64,000 nucleotides of DNA from the NCBI GenBank assembly GCA_026196575.1, contig JAPHSX010000029.1, forward strand, positions 1 through 64,000. Reading direction: 5' to 3'. Made by a program: the position numbers and the translations under genes. How positions within the stretch are numbered: position 1 is the first letter of the stretch; each line of letters opens with the position of its first letter. The stretch comes from Gammaproteobacteria bacterium. Lineage in GTDB: Bacteria > Pseudomonadota > Gammaproteobacteria > Thiohalomonadales > Thiohalomonadaceae. Shown one piece after another: positions 24,103-32,781 of the stretch. Below the pieces are notes generated by a model. The model had not been told where the DNA came from. It was given only the letters and a program-made list of their open reading frames with translations, and searched no databases.

Positions 24103-26232
24103 ATGTCTAGCCCTCATGACCATCGTCAAAAGGACGATAACGCGTTCGCCCCTATTGCTCTGGCCTTTCTTCTGGCCGCATCACCTCTGGCATTTTCAGC
24201 CGAATCATCATCACCCCTCGCCCTTTTATTACAGCAGGGTGCTATAGCCGATTATGGTGCCTCCCCCTGGTATACGGAGACTATCACTCTGGGAAACAGT
24301 TCAATGAAACTGGCCCTGGACTCGGGTGCCAACTTTATCTGGGCTACCTCTGACCTCTGCACCACCGATGCGTGCAACAACCATCAAAAGGTAAGTACCA
24401 CTCAAACGGGATTTAGCTGGATCGATCAGACTACCTCCGTTCGCTCTTTCGGGCCCTGGGGGTCAATGACCACCGAAACCGGCAGTGTCACTTTTAATAC
24501 CACCGGAACGACCGGCATGAGCATGGATCTGTTTGCCTCGACCAACTATAGCGGTGGCCAGTTTAAATACCTGGCTTGGGGTGGTGGCATCGGTTTCCCC
24601 TCAACCAGTAGCGGACTGGAGCAGGGCAGCAGTTTCTATTTTGCCAACCTCTATCACAGCGGCGCCATTAGCCAGCCCAGCTTCTCTCTGGTGACAGAGC
24701 CGACCACCGGCTATGGTTTTATGCTGCTGGGTGGTGATGACCCCGCCCTCTATAAACCAGAAACCAGGATTGAGCTTAAACCCAACACCACCGGTCAGAT
24801 CGACTACATATGGGGCACCGATCTCTACTCTTTTGATGTGGGCAGTCAAAGCATTCCAGCGCTGACCAATGCCCGTTTCTACCTTGATAGCGGCTCGTCA
24901 CTATTCAAGGGCGATGAGATCTATATCACCCCCATTCTGCAACAACTGGTCGCTCTTACAGATAAGAGCGGCAAGCTGATCTTTGATAAGGTCTATGACG
25001 CCGATAAGAAGTGGGTAAGCCTTGTCTATGCCAATGGTCAGGGGCCGGGTCACTATACCGGCATGCTCCCCGATATCACCCTGACCCTTGGCCAGAGTTG
25101 TGCTGGCAGTAGTGGCCAATCTGCGCAGATTACCCTAAGCCCTGCGCAGTACTCATACCTTGTTGCGGAGGGCGACCGGGCCGGTAGCTGGGTGCCTGCT
25201 TTTAGTGTACTCAATGGCGTTGGCGGTCTGCTTGTCGGCTCTACCTTTATGGACCTGCTCTACACCAACTTTAACTACGTGGATAATGGCACGGGTACAT
25301 TAACTCAGGGGAATATGTACCTTTACCAGAAATCTACCGGTTCGAGCCCTGCGCAGATGAGCTGTGTCGCTACGCCGCACCCAATTGAGGGGACCTGGGT
25401 CAACTCATACTGCTCTCAGGTCACTCTCGCCCTGACGCCTGATAATTCCATTATTGGCACCTACACTTCGTATACCGGTTCTACCGGATCATCCAATGTG
25501 GTTGGCTGGCTTTCTGGCTCACCAGTTAATGTTAATCACCAGCAGCTTCCGGTCAATCCAGAGGGCACCCCAATTGCACTGGGGATACAGTGGCGTCTGA
25601 TTAACGACCCAGTTAGTGCTGCGGATGGTTCGTGGCACTGGGTTTCAAATTTTTCAGGGCAATTTCATCCTCAACAGATCGTCCGTGAAGGGGGACAGCA
25701 GGACTACCAGCTTAACCAGACACTGGAGGTGACCAACGGACTACTTGCCACCGCGACTGTTGCCGGACTGACCAGCAAGGTGCCACAAATGTGGCCGCAA
25801 ACGCTGACCTTTGGCAGGATCCCTCCCCCCTACTGTGAGGCCGTCACGCCACCACCGGCCATCCCCTTCAGTGGTACCGCAACGGACAATATTTCGGGTA
25901 CATGGCGCTCGGCCTCTGGCGCTATGCTGACACTGATTGCTGATATTGCTAGCGGTAACGTTTTTGGCAACTACGCCAGCGGCACTCAAACCTATGATGT
26001 GATTGGCCTTGTGGATGCCATTACCGCTACTCCAGGATCAACCCTGGTAGAGCAGGGGCTTGCACTGGCGATAAGAAATACAACGGGTGATGTGTTCTCT
26101 ATGTCTGGCGGTGTCAACCTTGCCGCAACAAACACCATGACGCTATGGGTGGATGATCTGACCGTAACCACATGGACCGACCGTTTTATGCAATCGGATT
26201 ATGACAAGACGACATGGAGTCGGGTCCAATAG
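24103..26232 (+). CDS. Secreted pepsin-like (A1) protein with two C-terminal avidin-like domains
   Basis: 709 residues with a signal peptide (about 1-33, hydrophobic APIALAFLLAASPLAFSA). Residues about 50-410 follow the pepsin fold. First catalytic-type Asp73 in LALDSGANFIW; a flap-like SFGPWGSMTTETGS with Phe instead of Tyr; WGGGIGFPSTSS (pepsin GILGLAYPS block); GAISQPSFSLV; FMLLGGDDPALY; second Asp262 in FYLDSGSSLFKG; LPDITLTLG; and GLLVGSTFMDLLYTNFNYVD. Both Asp motifs are DSG rather than DTG. Residues about 427-575 (IEGTWVNSYCS, IGTYTS, ALGIQW, NFSGQF) and 596-709 (ISGTWRS, FGNYAS, TLWVDD, TTWTDRF, SDYDKTTW) resemble avidin/streptavidin beta-barrels. Lower G+C than its neighbours. Function unknown; a secreted protease with a ligand-binding tail is inference, and activity is unproven. 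Confidence 0.8.
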   Translation: MSSPHDHRQKDDNAFAPIALAFLLAASPLAFSAESSSPLALLLQQGAIADYGASPWYTETITLGNSSMKLALDSGANFIWATSDLCTTDACNNHQKVSTTQTGFSWIDQTTSVRSFGPWGSMTTETGSVTFNTTGTTGMSMDLFASTNYSGGQFKYLAWGGGIGFPSTSSGLEQGSSFYFANLYHSGAISQPSFSLVTEPTTGYGFMLLGGDDPALYKPETRIELKPNTTGQIDYIWGTDLYSFDVGSQSIPALTNARFYLDSGSSLFKGDEIYITPILQQLVALTDKSGKLIFDKVYDADKKWVSLVYANGQGPGHYTGMLPDITLTLGQSCAGSSGQSAQITLSPAQYSYLVAEGDRAGSWVPAFSVLNGVGGLLVGSTFMDLLYTNFNYVDNGTGTLTQGNMYLYQKSTGSSPAQMSCVATPHPIEGTWVNSYCSQVTLALTPDNSIIGTYTSYTGSTGSSNVVGWLSGSPVNVNHQQLPVNPEGTPIALGIQWRLINDPVSAADGSWHWVSNFSGQFHPQQIVREGGQQDYQLNQTLEVTNGLLATATVAGLTSKVPQMWPQTLTFGRIPPPYCEAVTPPPAIPFSGTATDNISGTWRSASGAMLTLIADIASGNVFGNYASGTQTYDVIGLVDAITATPGSTLVEQGLALAIRNTTGDVFSMSGGVNLAATNTMTLWVDDLTVTTWTDRFMQSDYDKTTWSRVQ

Positions 26233-26282
26233 GTAGTTCGCAACGGTTAAAACAGCAGAGTGATTACGGCCCGCTCTATTGG

Positions 26283-27854
26283 TTAAAGCGAAGAGACCCG
26301 CTCTACCATGGCTAATAGAAGGGTAATATCGATGGGCTTGGTAATATATTCATCAAATCCATCCTGCAACGCTTTTGTTTTCTCCTCTGCCGTTGCATGC
26401 CCAGTCAGTGCCGTGATGTAACTTTTACTGCGCCCGGTTGATGCCTCAAATTTTCTGATCTGCCGCATCGCAGTATGCCCATCCATCTCGGGCATCTGGA
26501 TATCCATCAGCACCAGATCATAATGTGCACCTTGATACTGCTCCAGCGCCTGCCTGCCGTTACCCGCTACATCGATGGTGTGCGGAAAATCTTTGAGAAA
26601 TGATTTGATAACGAAGACGTTAAGATTATTGTCATCTGTCAACAGAATGCGCAGTACGCGTTGGGCACCCTGGGGTACAACCTTCAAGCTATTTTCACTA
26701 TCCTCCTTAGGCTCTGAAATTCCTTCAGTAAACGGTAGCTCAATAGTAAATGTGGTGCCTTCGCCAACGATGCTTGATACCTCAATCCGTCCCGCCATAA
26801 GCTCAACCAGCTGCGAGACAATGGAGAGCCCCAGACCGAGACCACCATATTCACGGGTAATTGAGTTGTCTGCCTGCTCGTAGGGTTGGAATATGGTCTC
26901 TATCTTTTCGGCAGGTATTCCCATGCCGGTGTCGCTGACCATAAAGCGGAGGGTTGCCGGCCTCTCCTGCAGCAGCTGGACATGCAATGTAATGTGACCT
27001 GCGCTGGTAAATTTGATGGCGTTGTAACCCAGGTTGATCAGCACCTGTTGCAGTCGCGAGTGATCGGTAATTATTATTTCGGGAAGGTTTTCGCCCTTCT
27101 CCAGGCGGAATTCCAGCCCCTTTTTACCAGCATCACAACGGAGGACATTGGCGGTATTTTCCAGTAAAAAGATGAGATCTCCCGCACTCTGCTGCAACGA
27201 GTATTGGCCGTTTACCAGGCGTGCAACATCCAGGATATCTTCGACTGTGGTATGGAGAATATTGGTGGCGGCACGCGCTACCCCAAGATATTCTTTCTGT
27301 TGTTCCGACAGCTCTGTTTTGCTCAGCATGTCGAGCATACCCATGATGGCCGTAAAGGGGGTGCGGATCTCATGACTGGTGGCTGCAATGAATTGGTCCT
27401 TGGCCTTGCTGCCCGCCTCTGCCCTTTCCAGCGCGCGCTCCAGTTTCTCCTCGCTGTTGCGAATATCGGTAACGTCCCTGGCCAGGGCCAGTGAGCCTGT
27501 CACCTCACCCTGCGAATCGGTTAAATTGTGTGAATTCCAGGAGAGCACGCGATGGCTGCCATCCTTGCACTGGATGGTGGTTTCGAAGTCCTCGATCTCC
27601 TTACCCTGCTCGATAATTTCGAGCGCCCTGGCGAAGACGAAGTTTCGATACGCCTCATCCGGGTATAACAACTCCCAGATGTTCTCCTTTCCAAGAACCT
27701 CTTCCTTGCGGTAGCCGCTGATGCGCTCAGCCGCCCTGTTCCACATAACCACCCTGGCATTATTATCCAGCGCATTCAGCCACATGGCCGTATTATTCAT
27801 AATAATACGGTGAAACTCTTTGAGTGTAGCTGAATCTATATTACTGTCTGTCAC
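26283..27854 (-). CDS. Hybrid sensor histidine kinase with PAS and receiver domains
   Basis: 523 residues with no membrane segment, so a cytosolic sensor. Order: PAS domain (about 15-135, WNRAAERISGYRKEEVLG...DVTDI), HisKA with phospho-accepting His161 in ATSHEIRTPFTAIMGML, HATPase (N box LINLGYNAIKFT, G1 VSDTGMGIP, G2 GGLGLGLSI), then a C-terminal receiver with the Asp in DLVLMDIQMPEMDG and Lys in YITKPID. It has no adjacent response regulator or HPt gene; the phosphorelay partner must be elsewhere. Convergent with the pepsin/avidin gene (50-bp gap) and of similar lower G+C, which suggests the two arrived together, but functional linkage is unproven. Confidence 0.92.
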   Translation of the reverse strand: MTDSNIDSATLKEFHRIIMNNTAMWLNALDNNARVVMWNRAAERISGYRKEEVLGKENIWELLYPDEAYRNFVFARALEIIEQGKEIEDFETTIQCKDGSHRVLSWNSHNLTDSQGEVTGSLALARDVTDIRNSEEKLERALERAEAGSKAKDQFIAATSHEIRTPFTAIMGMLDMLSKTELSEQQKEYLGVARAATNILHTTVEDILDVARLVNGQYSLQQSAGDLIFLLENTANVLRCDAGKKGLEFRLEKGENLPEIIITDHSRLQQVLINLGYNAIKFTSAGHITLHVQLLQERPATLRFMVSDTGMGIPAEKIETIFQPYEQADNSITREYGGLGLGLSIVSQLVELMAGRIEVSSIVGEGTTFTIELPFTEGISEPKEDSENSLKVVPQGAQRVLRILLTDDNNLNVFVIKSFLKDFPHTIDVAGNGRQALEQYQGAHYDLVLMDIQMPEMDGHTAMRQIRKFEASTGRSKSYITALTGHATAEEKTKALQDGFDEYITKPIDITLLLAMVERVSSL

Positions 27855-28002
27855 CTGTGCCGAACCCTTTTTATCTAATTATTAACCCATTCACCCCGGA
27901 CGAGGTGTAGCGGTAACCAATATTATGCATATCTTTCCCTGCATGGTCGCTATAGAAGCAATGGTCAGAGTAAGGAAGCAGTGGAGTAATGAAGAAGAGG
28001 TG

Positions 28003-28653
28003 TCATAGTAAGTCGCTTTCACCCAGATCGTGTGGGTGATTCTCACTCTCCGATACGGCCTTCTGTATAAGCGGAACCAGCGGCTCCGGCAGTTTGATGC
28101 CGCCCGCGAGGGCAAACTGGTGGGCACGGTCGGACATCTTCTTCCAGGTCTTGCGGATGATGTCGATCCACTTGGACTCATCGTATTCGGGATGTCGGGC
28201 TGCGAAATCCAGCATGTAGTGCTCGATGAAGGTCAGGGCGGCCACGTCCTCCAGCAACTGGGTATCGCGGTTTACCTTGAGCGCACGCTTGCCCACTGCC
28301 TGTTTTACCCGCTCGATGATGTCCTCGCCGCAGCCGGCCTGCGCCAGCAGCGCCCCGGCTGTCTCTGCATGAAATTTGTAGAGGTTGGTACGCCACTGGT
28401 GATAGCCCTGCCGATCCATCGGGTAGTCGCTGCGCGGTGACTTCCAGCGTTGGATGTGTTGTGCGTGGATCGCCAGCCGTTGTGCCTCATCAGCCTCCGG
28501 CGTATAGCGTTGCAGGATGGCGGACATGCGATGGGAATACAGCAGCTCTTTCGGCCACGTCTTGCCATCGGCCGTTTCGGTATTGGTGTCTTCGGTATTG
28601 GCCGCATCGATGAGTGCGATGGCCTTCTCGAATGCCTCTGTTTGCTGTGACAT
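28003..28653 (-). CDS. DUF4202 family protein
   Basis: 216 residues from the ATG at 28653 (MSQQTEAFEKAIALIDAANT), which has an AGGAAA ribosome site; the track start at 28704 adds 17 unlikely residues. The sequence shows the DUF4202 pattern: LLYSHRMSAILQRYTPEAD, RLAIHAQHIQRWKSPR, SDYPMDRQGYHQWRTNLYKFHAE, LLEDVAALTFIEHYMLDFA and IIRKTWKKMSD. The conserved His/Asp/Glu residues hint at an HD-like helical metalloprotein, but function is unknown. Separated from the hybrid kinase by a 148-bp gap in which I see nothing definite. Confidence 0.85.
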   Translation of the reverse strand: MSQQTEAFEKAIALIDAANTEDTNTETADGKTWPKELLYSHRMSAILQRYTPEADEAQRLAIHAQHIQRWKSPRSDYPMDRQGYHQWRTNLYKFHAETAGALLAQAGCGEDIIERVKQAVGKRALKVNRDTQLLEDVAALTFIEHYMLDFAARHPEYDESKWIDIIRKTWKKMSDRAHQFALAGGIKLPEPLVPLIQKAVSESENHPHDLGESDLL

Positions 28654-28800
28654 GGTGATTTCCTGGTTGGTAGAATATGTTTGCTTGTAGGCCGTACATT
28701 TCATGTTTCATGTTAAAGCGGTAACTACCCGCACCCTAAAACATTTCACCGCACCAGAGCTTTGCTGGGTGTGAGGCCTGCTTTTGTGCATTGACTGCCC

Positions 28801-28885
28801 CCCTCACTCCAACCCCTCTCCCCGCGGGGAGAGGGACTTTTTGCTCCCTTCTCCCCCTGGGGGAGAAGGGCTGGGGATGAGGGGG
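28801..28885. repeat. Nested intergenic palindrome (CCCTCTCCCC type)
   Basis: Two hairpins side by side: CCCTCTCCCC-GC-GGGGAGAGGG (28814-28835, followed by ACTTTTT) and CCCTTCTCCCC...GGGAGAAGGG (28846-28870). Outer arms CCCTCACTCC and the GGGGATGAGGG end can also pair. This type of repeat recurs between genes in many proteobacteria and may double as a terminator. It is the only structure I see in the 325-bp gap 28654-28978 between DUF4202 and ubiD. Confidence 0.7.
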
Positions 28886-28978
28886 CGAGTAGTTGCTTAA
28901 AACAGTTCTTTAATTTCCCCGTCGCCGCTTGTACAAGTCAGCGCATGCCTCGTCGTGAAGAGCGGCACAGCCTCCCTG

Positions 28979-30445
28979 TTACCCGATCCCCAACTCCTCC
29001 CACAGAGCATCCACCCGCGCCTTTACCGCCTCATCCATGATGATGGGGGTGCCCCATTCGCGGTCGCTCTCGCCGGGCCATTTGTTGGTGGCGTCCATCC
29101 CCATCTTGGAGCCGAGGCCGGAGACCGGTGAGGCGAAGTCGAGATAGTCGATGGGGGTGTTGGCGAGCAGGGTGGTGTCGCGCAACGGGTCCATGCGGGT
29201 GGTGATGGCCCAGATCACATCCTCCCAGTTGCGGGTGTCGATGTCGTCGTCAACGACGATGACGAATTTGGTGTACATGAACTGGCGCAGGAACGACCAG
29301 ATGCCGAGCATCACCCGCTTGGCGTGGCCCGGGTACTGCTTCTTGATTGAGACCACGGCGAGGCGGTAGGAGCACCCCTCTGGCGGCAGGTAGAAGTCGA
29401 CGATCTCCGGGTACTGCTTTTGCAGGATGGTGACGAAGACCTCGTTGAGGGCGACGCCGAGCACCGCCGGTTCATCGGGCGGGCGGCCGGTGTAGGTGGA
29501 GTGGTAGATGGGGTTTTTGCGATGGGTGATGCGCTCGATGGTGAAGACCGGGAAGCGGTCCACCTCGTTGTAGTAGCCGGTGTGATCGCCAAAGGGGCCC
29601 TCGTCGGCGAATTCGTCGGGGTAGATAAAGCCCTCCAGCACGAACTCGGCGTAGGCGGGGGCCTGCAGTTCGTTGCCGATACAGTTGGCTACCTCGGTCT
29701 TGGCACCGCGCAGCAGACCGGCGAAGCCGTACTCGGAGATGGCATCGGGGATGGGGGTGACGGCGCCGAGGATGGTGGCGGGGTCGGCCCCCAGCGCCAC
29801 GCTCAGCGGGAAGGGCTCGCCGGGGTGTTTCTGCTGAAAGTCGCGCAGGTCGAGCGCGCCGCCGCGGTGGGAGAGCCAGCGCATGATCACCTTGTTTCTG
29901 GCGATCACCTGCTGGCGGTAGATGCCGAGGTTCTGCCGCTCCTTGTGCGGGCCTTTGGTAATGACCAGTCCCCAGGTGATGAGGGGGCCGGCATCGCCGG
30001 GCCAGCAGGTCTGTACTGGCAGCTGGTAGAGGTCGACCGCCTCGCCCTCCAGCACCACCTCCTGGCATGGGGGGTTGCTCACCACCTTGGGCGACATGTT
30101 GAGCACCTGCTTCAACACCGGCAGTTTGGACCAGGCGTCGCGCAGCCCCTTGGGCGGCTCCGGCTCCTTTAGATAGGCGAGCAGCTTGCCCACCTCGCGC
30201 AGCGCCGCCACCGACTCCTCGCCCATCCCCAGCGCCACCCGTTCGGGGGTGCCGAAGAGGTTGGCCAGCACCGGGATGTCGGAGCCCTTGGGGTTCTCGA
30301 ACAGCAGTGCGGGGCCGCCGGCGCGCAGGGTGCGATCGGCGATCTCGGTCATCTCCAGATAGGGGTCGACCTGCTGGCGGATGCGCTTGAGCTGGCCGCG
30401 TTGCTCCAGCTGGGCGATGAAGTCGCGAAGGTCTAGGTATTTCAT
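28979..30445 (-). CDS. ubiD: 3-octaprenyl-4-hydroxybenzoate carboxy-lyase UbiD
   Basis: Decarboxylates 3-polyprenyl-4-hydroxybenzoate in ubiquinone synthesis using prenylated FMN. 488 residues from the ATG at 30445 ([19 protein letters not shown]), matching E. coli UbiD; MKSRMKYL at 30457 is a possible alternative. The track frame to 31036 is an overlong extension across the divergent gene. Family blocks: [66 protein letters not shown] and [17 protein letters not shown]. The flavin prenyltransferase gene ubiX is not in the window. Confidence 0.95.
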   Translation of the reverse strand: MKYLDLRDFIAQLEQRGQLKRIRQQVDPYLEMTEIADRTLRAGGPALLFENPKGSDIPVLANLFGTPERVALGMGEESVAALREVGKLLAYLKEPEPPKGLRDAWSKLPVLKQVLNMSPKVVSNPPCQEVVLEGEAVDLYQLPVQTCWPGDAGPLITWGLVITKGPHKERQNLGIYRQQVIARNKVIMRWLSHRGGALDLRDFQQKHPGEPFPLSVALGADPATILGAVTPIPDAISEYGFAGLLRGAKTEVANCIGNELQAPAYAEFVLEGFIYPDEFADEGPFGDHTGYYNEVDRFPVFTIERITHRKNPIYHSTYTGRPPDEPAVLGVALNEVFVTILQKQYPEIVDFYLPPEGCSYRLAVVSIKKQYPGHAKRVMLGIWSFLRQFMYTKFVIVVDDDIDTRNWEDVIWAITTRMDPLRDTTLLANTPIDYLDFASPVSGLGSKMGMDATNKWPGESDREWGTPIIMDEAVKARVDALWEELGIG

Positions 30446-30529
30446 GCGGGATTTCATGCGAGTTTTGCCTTGGTGCGGTTTTGGTGTGATTATGCGGTGC
30501 GTCAGGGGAACAGGCAAACAGGGTGGCGT

Positions 30530-31096
30530 ATGAAGGGGCAGGAGTTTATCTATCGGCGCGAGGGGGAGTGCTACCTCATCGATATCAATCTGGGCAGTGT
30601 GCAGCAGCTCTTCAATTCCCTGGACCCGGCACCGTTTCGCGAAAAGGATCTGGAGCAGGCGGCGGAGGATTACATCGTCAGTGCCGCCGCTGACTTTGCC
30701 CGGCACACCCCGCTCAAGCTGGTGATCCACCTGCCACGGGAGATCCACGCCGGCGAGCAGGCGCAGAGTGTGCCGCAGGCGGTGCATAAATATTTCAATT
30801 ACCGCATGTTGGTGATGGCTCATCAGTTGCGCCAGACCCTGCTGCAGGGGCGTCGTGCGCTGGTGATTGGTCTGGGTTTTCTCTTCTTCTGTATCCTGCA
30901 GCAGCAGATGATCGCCGCGCTGGGCAAGGAGGGGCTGTTTTGGTCGATTCTGCAGGAGGGTTTTCTGATCAGCGGCTGGGTGGCGATGTGGTACCCGATC
31001 AACCTCTACCTTTACGAATGGTGGCCGATTCGCCACCGGCAGCGCCTCTACGCCAAGCTGGCGCGAATGCCGATAGAGATCCGCGCCCCCGATTGA
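30530..31096 (+). CDS. Hypothetical membrane protein
   Basis: 188 residues from the ATG at 30530 ([20 protein letters not shown]). A soluble N-terminal domain (about 1-105), including [15 protein letters not shown], precedes two hydrophobic segments ([16 protein letters not shown] and [19 protein letters not shown]) and a basic C-terminal tail. I do not recognise a family. Divergent from ubiD (84-bp gap) and 27 bp upstream of pldA, so possibly co-transcribed with the outer-membrane phospholipase. Confidence 0.7.
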   Translation: MKGQEFIYRREGECYLIDINLGSVQQLFNSLDPAPFREKDLEQAAEDYIVSAAADFARHTPLKLVIHLPREIHAGEQAQSVPQAVHKYFNYRMLVMAHQLRQTLLQGRRALVIGLGFLFFCILQQQMIAALGKEGLFWSILQEGFLISGWVAMWYPINLYLYEWWPIRHRQRLYAKLARMPIEIRAPD

Positions 31097-31123
31097 GCGG
31101 CGCCTTACAGAGACAGGGTCACG

Positions 31124-31987
31124 ATGTCGATTTCATTTTCAAACCGTTTGCTGGTCATTAGCGGCCTTACACTGCTCTCTTTCGCGGCACTGGGTGGTGA
31201 GGCGGAGCCTTCTGCTATTGATCAGCGTATTGCCCTGGAGTGGGAGACCTACGACAACCCCTTTGCCATTACGCCGCACCGCCCGACCTATATCCTGCCG
31301 CTTACCTATAACGACAGCCCCAACAACACCCCCTACGCCGGTCTGCCACTGGAGGTGGAGAACAGCGAGATCAAGATGCAGTTCAGCTTCAAGGTGCCGC
31401 TGCTCGAAAAGGTGCTCTTCGGCCAGGGGCTGCTCTCCTTTGGCTATACCCAACTCTCACTCTGGCAGGCCTATAACAGCGGCTACTCCTCACCGTTTCG
31501 CGAAACCAACTACGAGCCGGAGATGCTGCTCACCTTTCCCAGTGAGTACCGCTTCGGCAAGTTTCGCGGGCGGCTGATCACCCTCGGGCTCAACCATCAG
31601 TCCAATGGCCGCGCCGAGCCGCTGTCGCGCAGCTGGAACCGGGTGATGCTCGATTTTGTGCTGGAGCGCGACGGCAGCTACCTCAGCTTCAAGCCGTGGT
31701 GGCGCATCCCGGAGTCGGGGGACGACAACCCCGATATCGAGGAGTATCTGGGGAATTTCGAGCTGCGGGGGCTGCGCAAGTTCAGTGACCACACGGTGGG
31801 AGTGATGGTGCGCAACAACCTGCGCAGCGACAACAAGGGGGCGGTACAGCTGGACTACACCTATCGCCTCAACAGGCGGCTGTGGGGCTACGTGCAGCTG
31901 TTCAACGGCCACGGCGAGTCGCTGATTGACTATAACCATTATAATCGCAGCATCGGCATTGGGGTGATGCTGGCCAACTGGTTGTAG
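31124..31987 (+). CDS. pldA: Outer-membrane phospholipase A1 (OMPLA)
   Basis: Beta-barrel phospholipase that removes phospholipids mislocalised to the outer leaflet of the outer membrane. 287 residues with a signal peptide ending FAALGGEA. The catalytic triad is readable: His158 and Ser160 in [17 protein letters not shown], with Asn172 fourteen residues after the His, the same spacing as His142/Ser144/Asn156 in E. coli. Alternating hydrophobic strands and the C-terminal aromatic pattern fit a 12-stranded barrel. Confidence 0.95.
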   Translation: MSISFSNRLLVISGLTLLSFAALGGEAEPSAIDQRIALEWETYDNPFAITPHRPTYILPLTYNDSPNNTPYAGLPLEVENSEIKMQFSFKVPLLEKVLFGQGLLSFGYTQLSLWQAYNSGYSSPFRETNYEPEMLLTFPSEYRFGKFRGRLITLGLNHQSNGRAEPLSRSWNRVMLDFVLERDGSYLSFKPWWRIPESGDDNPDIEEYLGNFELRGLRKFSDHTVGVMVRNNLRSDNKGAVQLDYTYRLNRRLWGYVQLFNGHGESLIDYNHYNRSIGIGVMLANWL

Positions 31988-32008
31988 GCATTCCTGCGTG
32001 GGAATGCC
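31987..32008. repeat. Hairpin after pldA
   Basis: GGCATTCC-TGCGTG-GGAATGCC starts at the last base of the pldA stop codon. There is no T run downstream, so it is more likely an mRNA 3'-stabilising hairpin or a small repeat than a classical terminator. Confidence 0.5.
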
Positions 32009-32155
32009 GGTGGCGGGGGATAACGCAGCCTGCGGCAAGTAGACAACCTGTGATGGCGATATATACTTTTTAAGGGTGGGTTAATTGACTATTTTCAACC
32101 CGAATATTTCATTGATTCGTATATGAATGCACACTCTGAGAAAGGGAATCACCAC

Positions 32156-32392
32156 ATGCCTGATATTAAACTTGCTGATGTAACTGTCCATATTGATCGT
32201 GATGTTGATGATGCTACCCGTAGCAAGGTAGAAGCCGCATTGCGTAGTATGGATGATGTTGTAAGCGTGCATATGCCCGAGGACAAGCGCCATTTGGTGG
32301 TCGTTGAGTACAATCCCGACAAGGTTAGCTCGGGTGCGGTGTTGGCGGCCGTTCGCGAGATGGCCGGTCACGCCGAGCTGATCGGCCTGTAG
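32156..32392 (+). CDS. Small HMA-like ferredoxin-fold protein without the CxxC motif
   Basis: 78 residues from the ATG at 32156 (MPDIKLADVTVHIDRDVDDA), with an AAAGGG ribosome site. The beta-alpha-beta-beta-alpha-beta pattern (VTVHID, RSKVEAALRSM, VVSVHMP, HLVVVEYNP, SGAVLAAVREMAG) matches heavy-metal-associated domains, but the metal-binding CxxC loop is replaced by DRDVDDA and there is no Cys at all. It may be a structural or regulatory relative. AT-richer codon use than neighbours. The gap 31988-32155 holds only a hairpin. Confidence 0.7.
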   Translation: MPDIKLADVTVHIDRDVDDATRSKVEAALRSMDDVVSVHMPEDKRHLVVVEYNPDKVSSGAVLAAVREMAGHAELIGL

Positions 32393-32410
32393 TCCAGGCC
32401 CCTTGTCTGT

Positions 32411-32434
32411 CACGCTATCTGCAACGATAGCGTG
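32411..32434 (+). terminator. Hairpin downstream of the HMA-like gene
   Basis: Perfect 9-bp stem CACGCTATC / GATAGCGTG with loop TGCAAC, 18 bp after the stop codon; only a weak pyrimidine tract (CCTCCTTTCCC) follows. Probable weak terminator or attenuating hairpin before the small membrane-protein gene. Confidence 0.45.
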
Positions 32435-32531
32435 GCAACCCTCCTTTCCCTGATCCTGCTTGGGGCATGTTCATTCCCTGGCGGTGCCGCCGGCAGACAC
32501 CATTACGCCTGGGGTGTTGTGCGGTGAAGCC

Positions 32532-32768
32532 ATGAGGGGTCTCCTGTTTGCGGTGCTCTTCTGTGCCGTCTCGCTGTTATTTGCTGAAACCCTGGCAACT
32601 ATTCTTGTTGATTTAGCTATTATTCAGCAGCACGAATTTGATGAGGTACACAGCCTGATCATGTTTATAATGCTGGCGCTCTACTTGGGCTTTGGTCCCA
32701 CCTTTTCCAAAGATTTCAGGCAGCATCATCATGATGATGACACTAACAATGATAAAAAGCCTTCATAG
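32532..32768 (+). CDS. Small membrane protein with His/Asp-rich tail
   Basis: 78 residues from the ATG at 32532 (MRGLLFAVLFCAVSLLFAET). Two hydrophobic segments (about 2-30 and 42-60) are followed by a hydrophilic end containing FRQHHHDDDTNNDKKPS, a plausible metal-binding tail. No family recognised. It lies 139 bp after the HMA-like gene in the same direction and ends 13 bp before the convergent MscS gene. The track start at 32460 is less likely because it precedes the hydrophobic start by 24 unconserved-looking residues. Confidence 0.6.
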   Translation: MRGLLFAVLFCAVSLLFAETLATILVDLAIIQQHEFDEVHSLIMFIMLALYLGFGPTFSKDFRQHHHDDDTNNDKKPS

Positions 32769-32781
32769 TTAACGAGTTTGA

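Noticed and set aside
28801-28885. Insertion sequence end
   Set aside because: Nested CCCTCTCCCC hairpins match a common intergenic repeat type; no transposase or target duplication is visible.
30446-31036. N-terminal extension of UbiD in the ORF track
   Set aside because: It overlaps the divergent membrane-protein gene, lacks UbiD homology, and the family start MKYLDLRDF lies at 30445.
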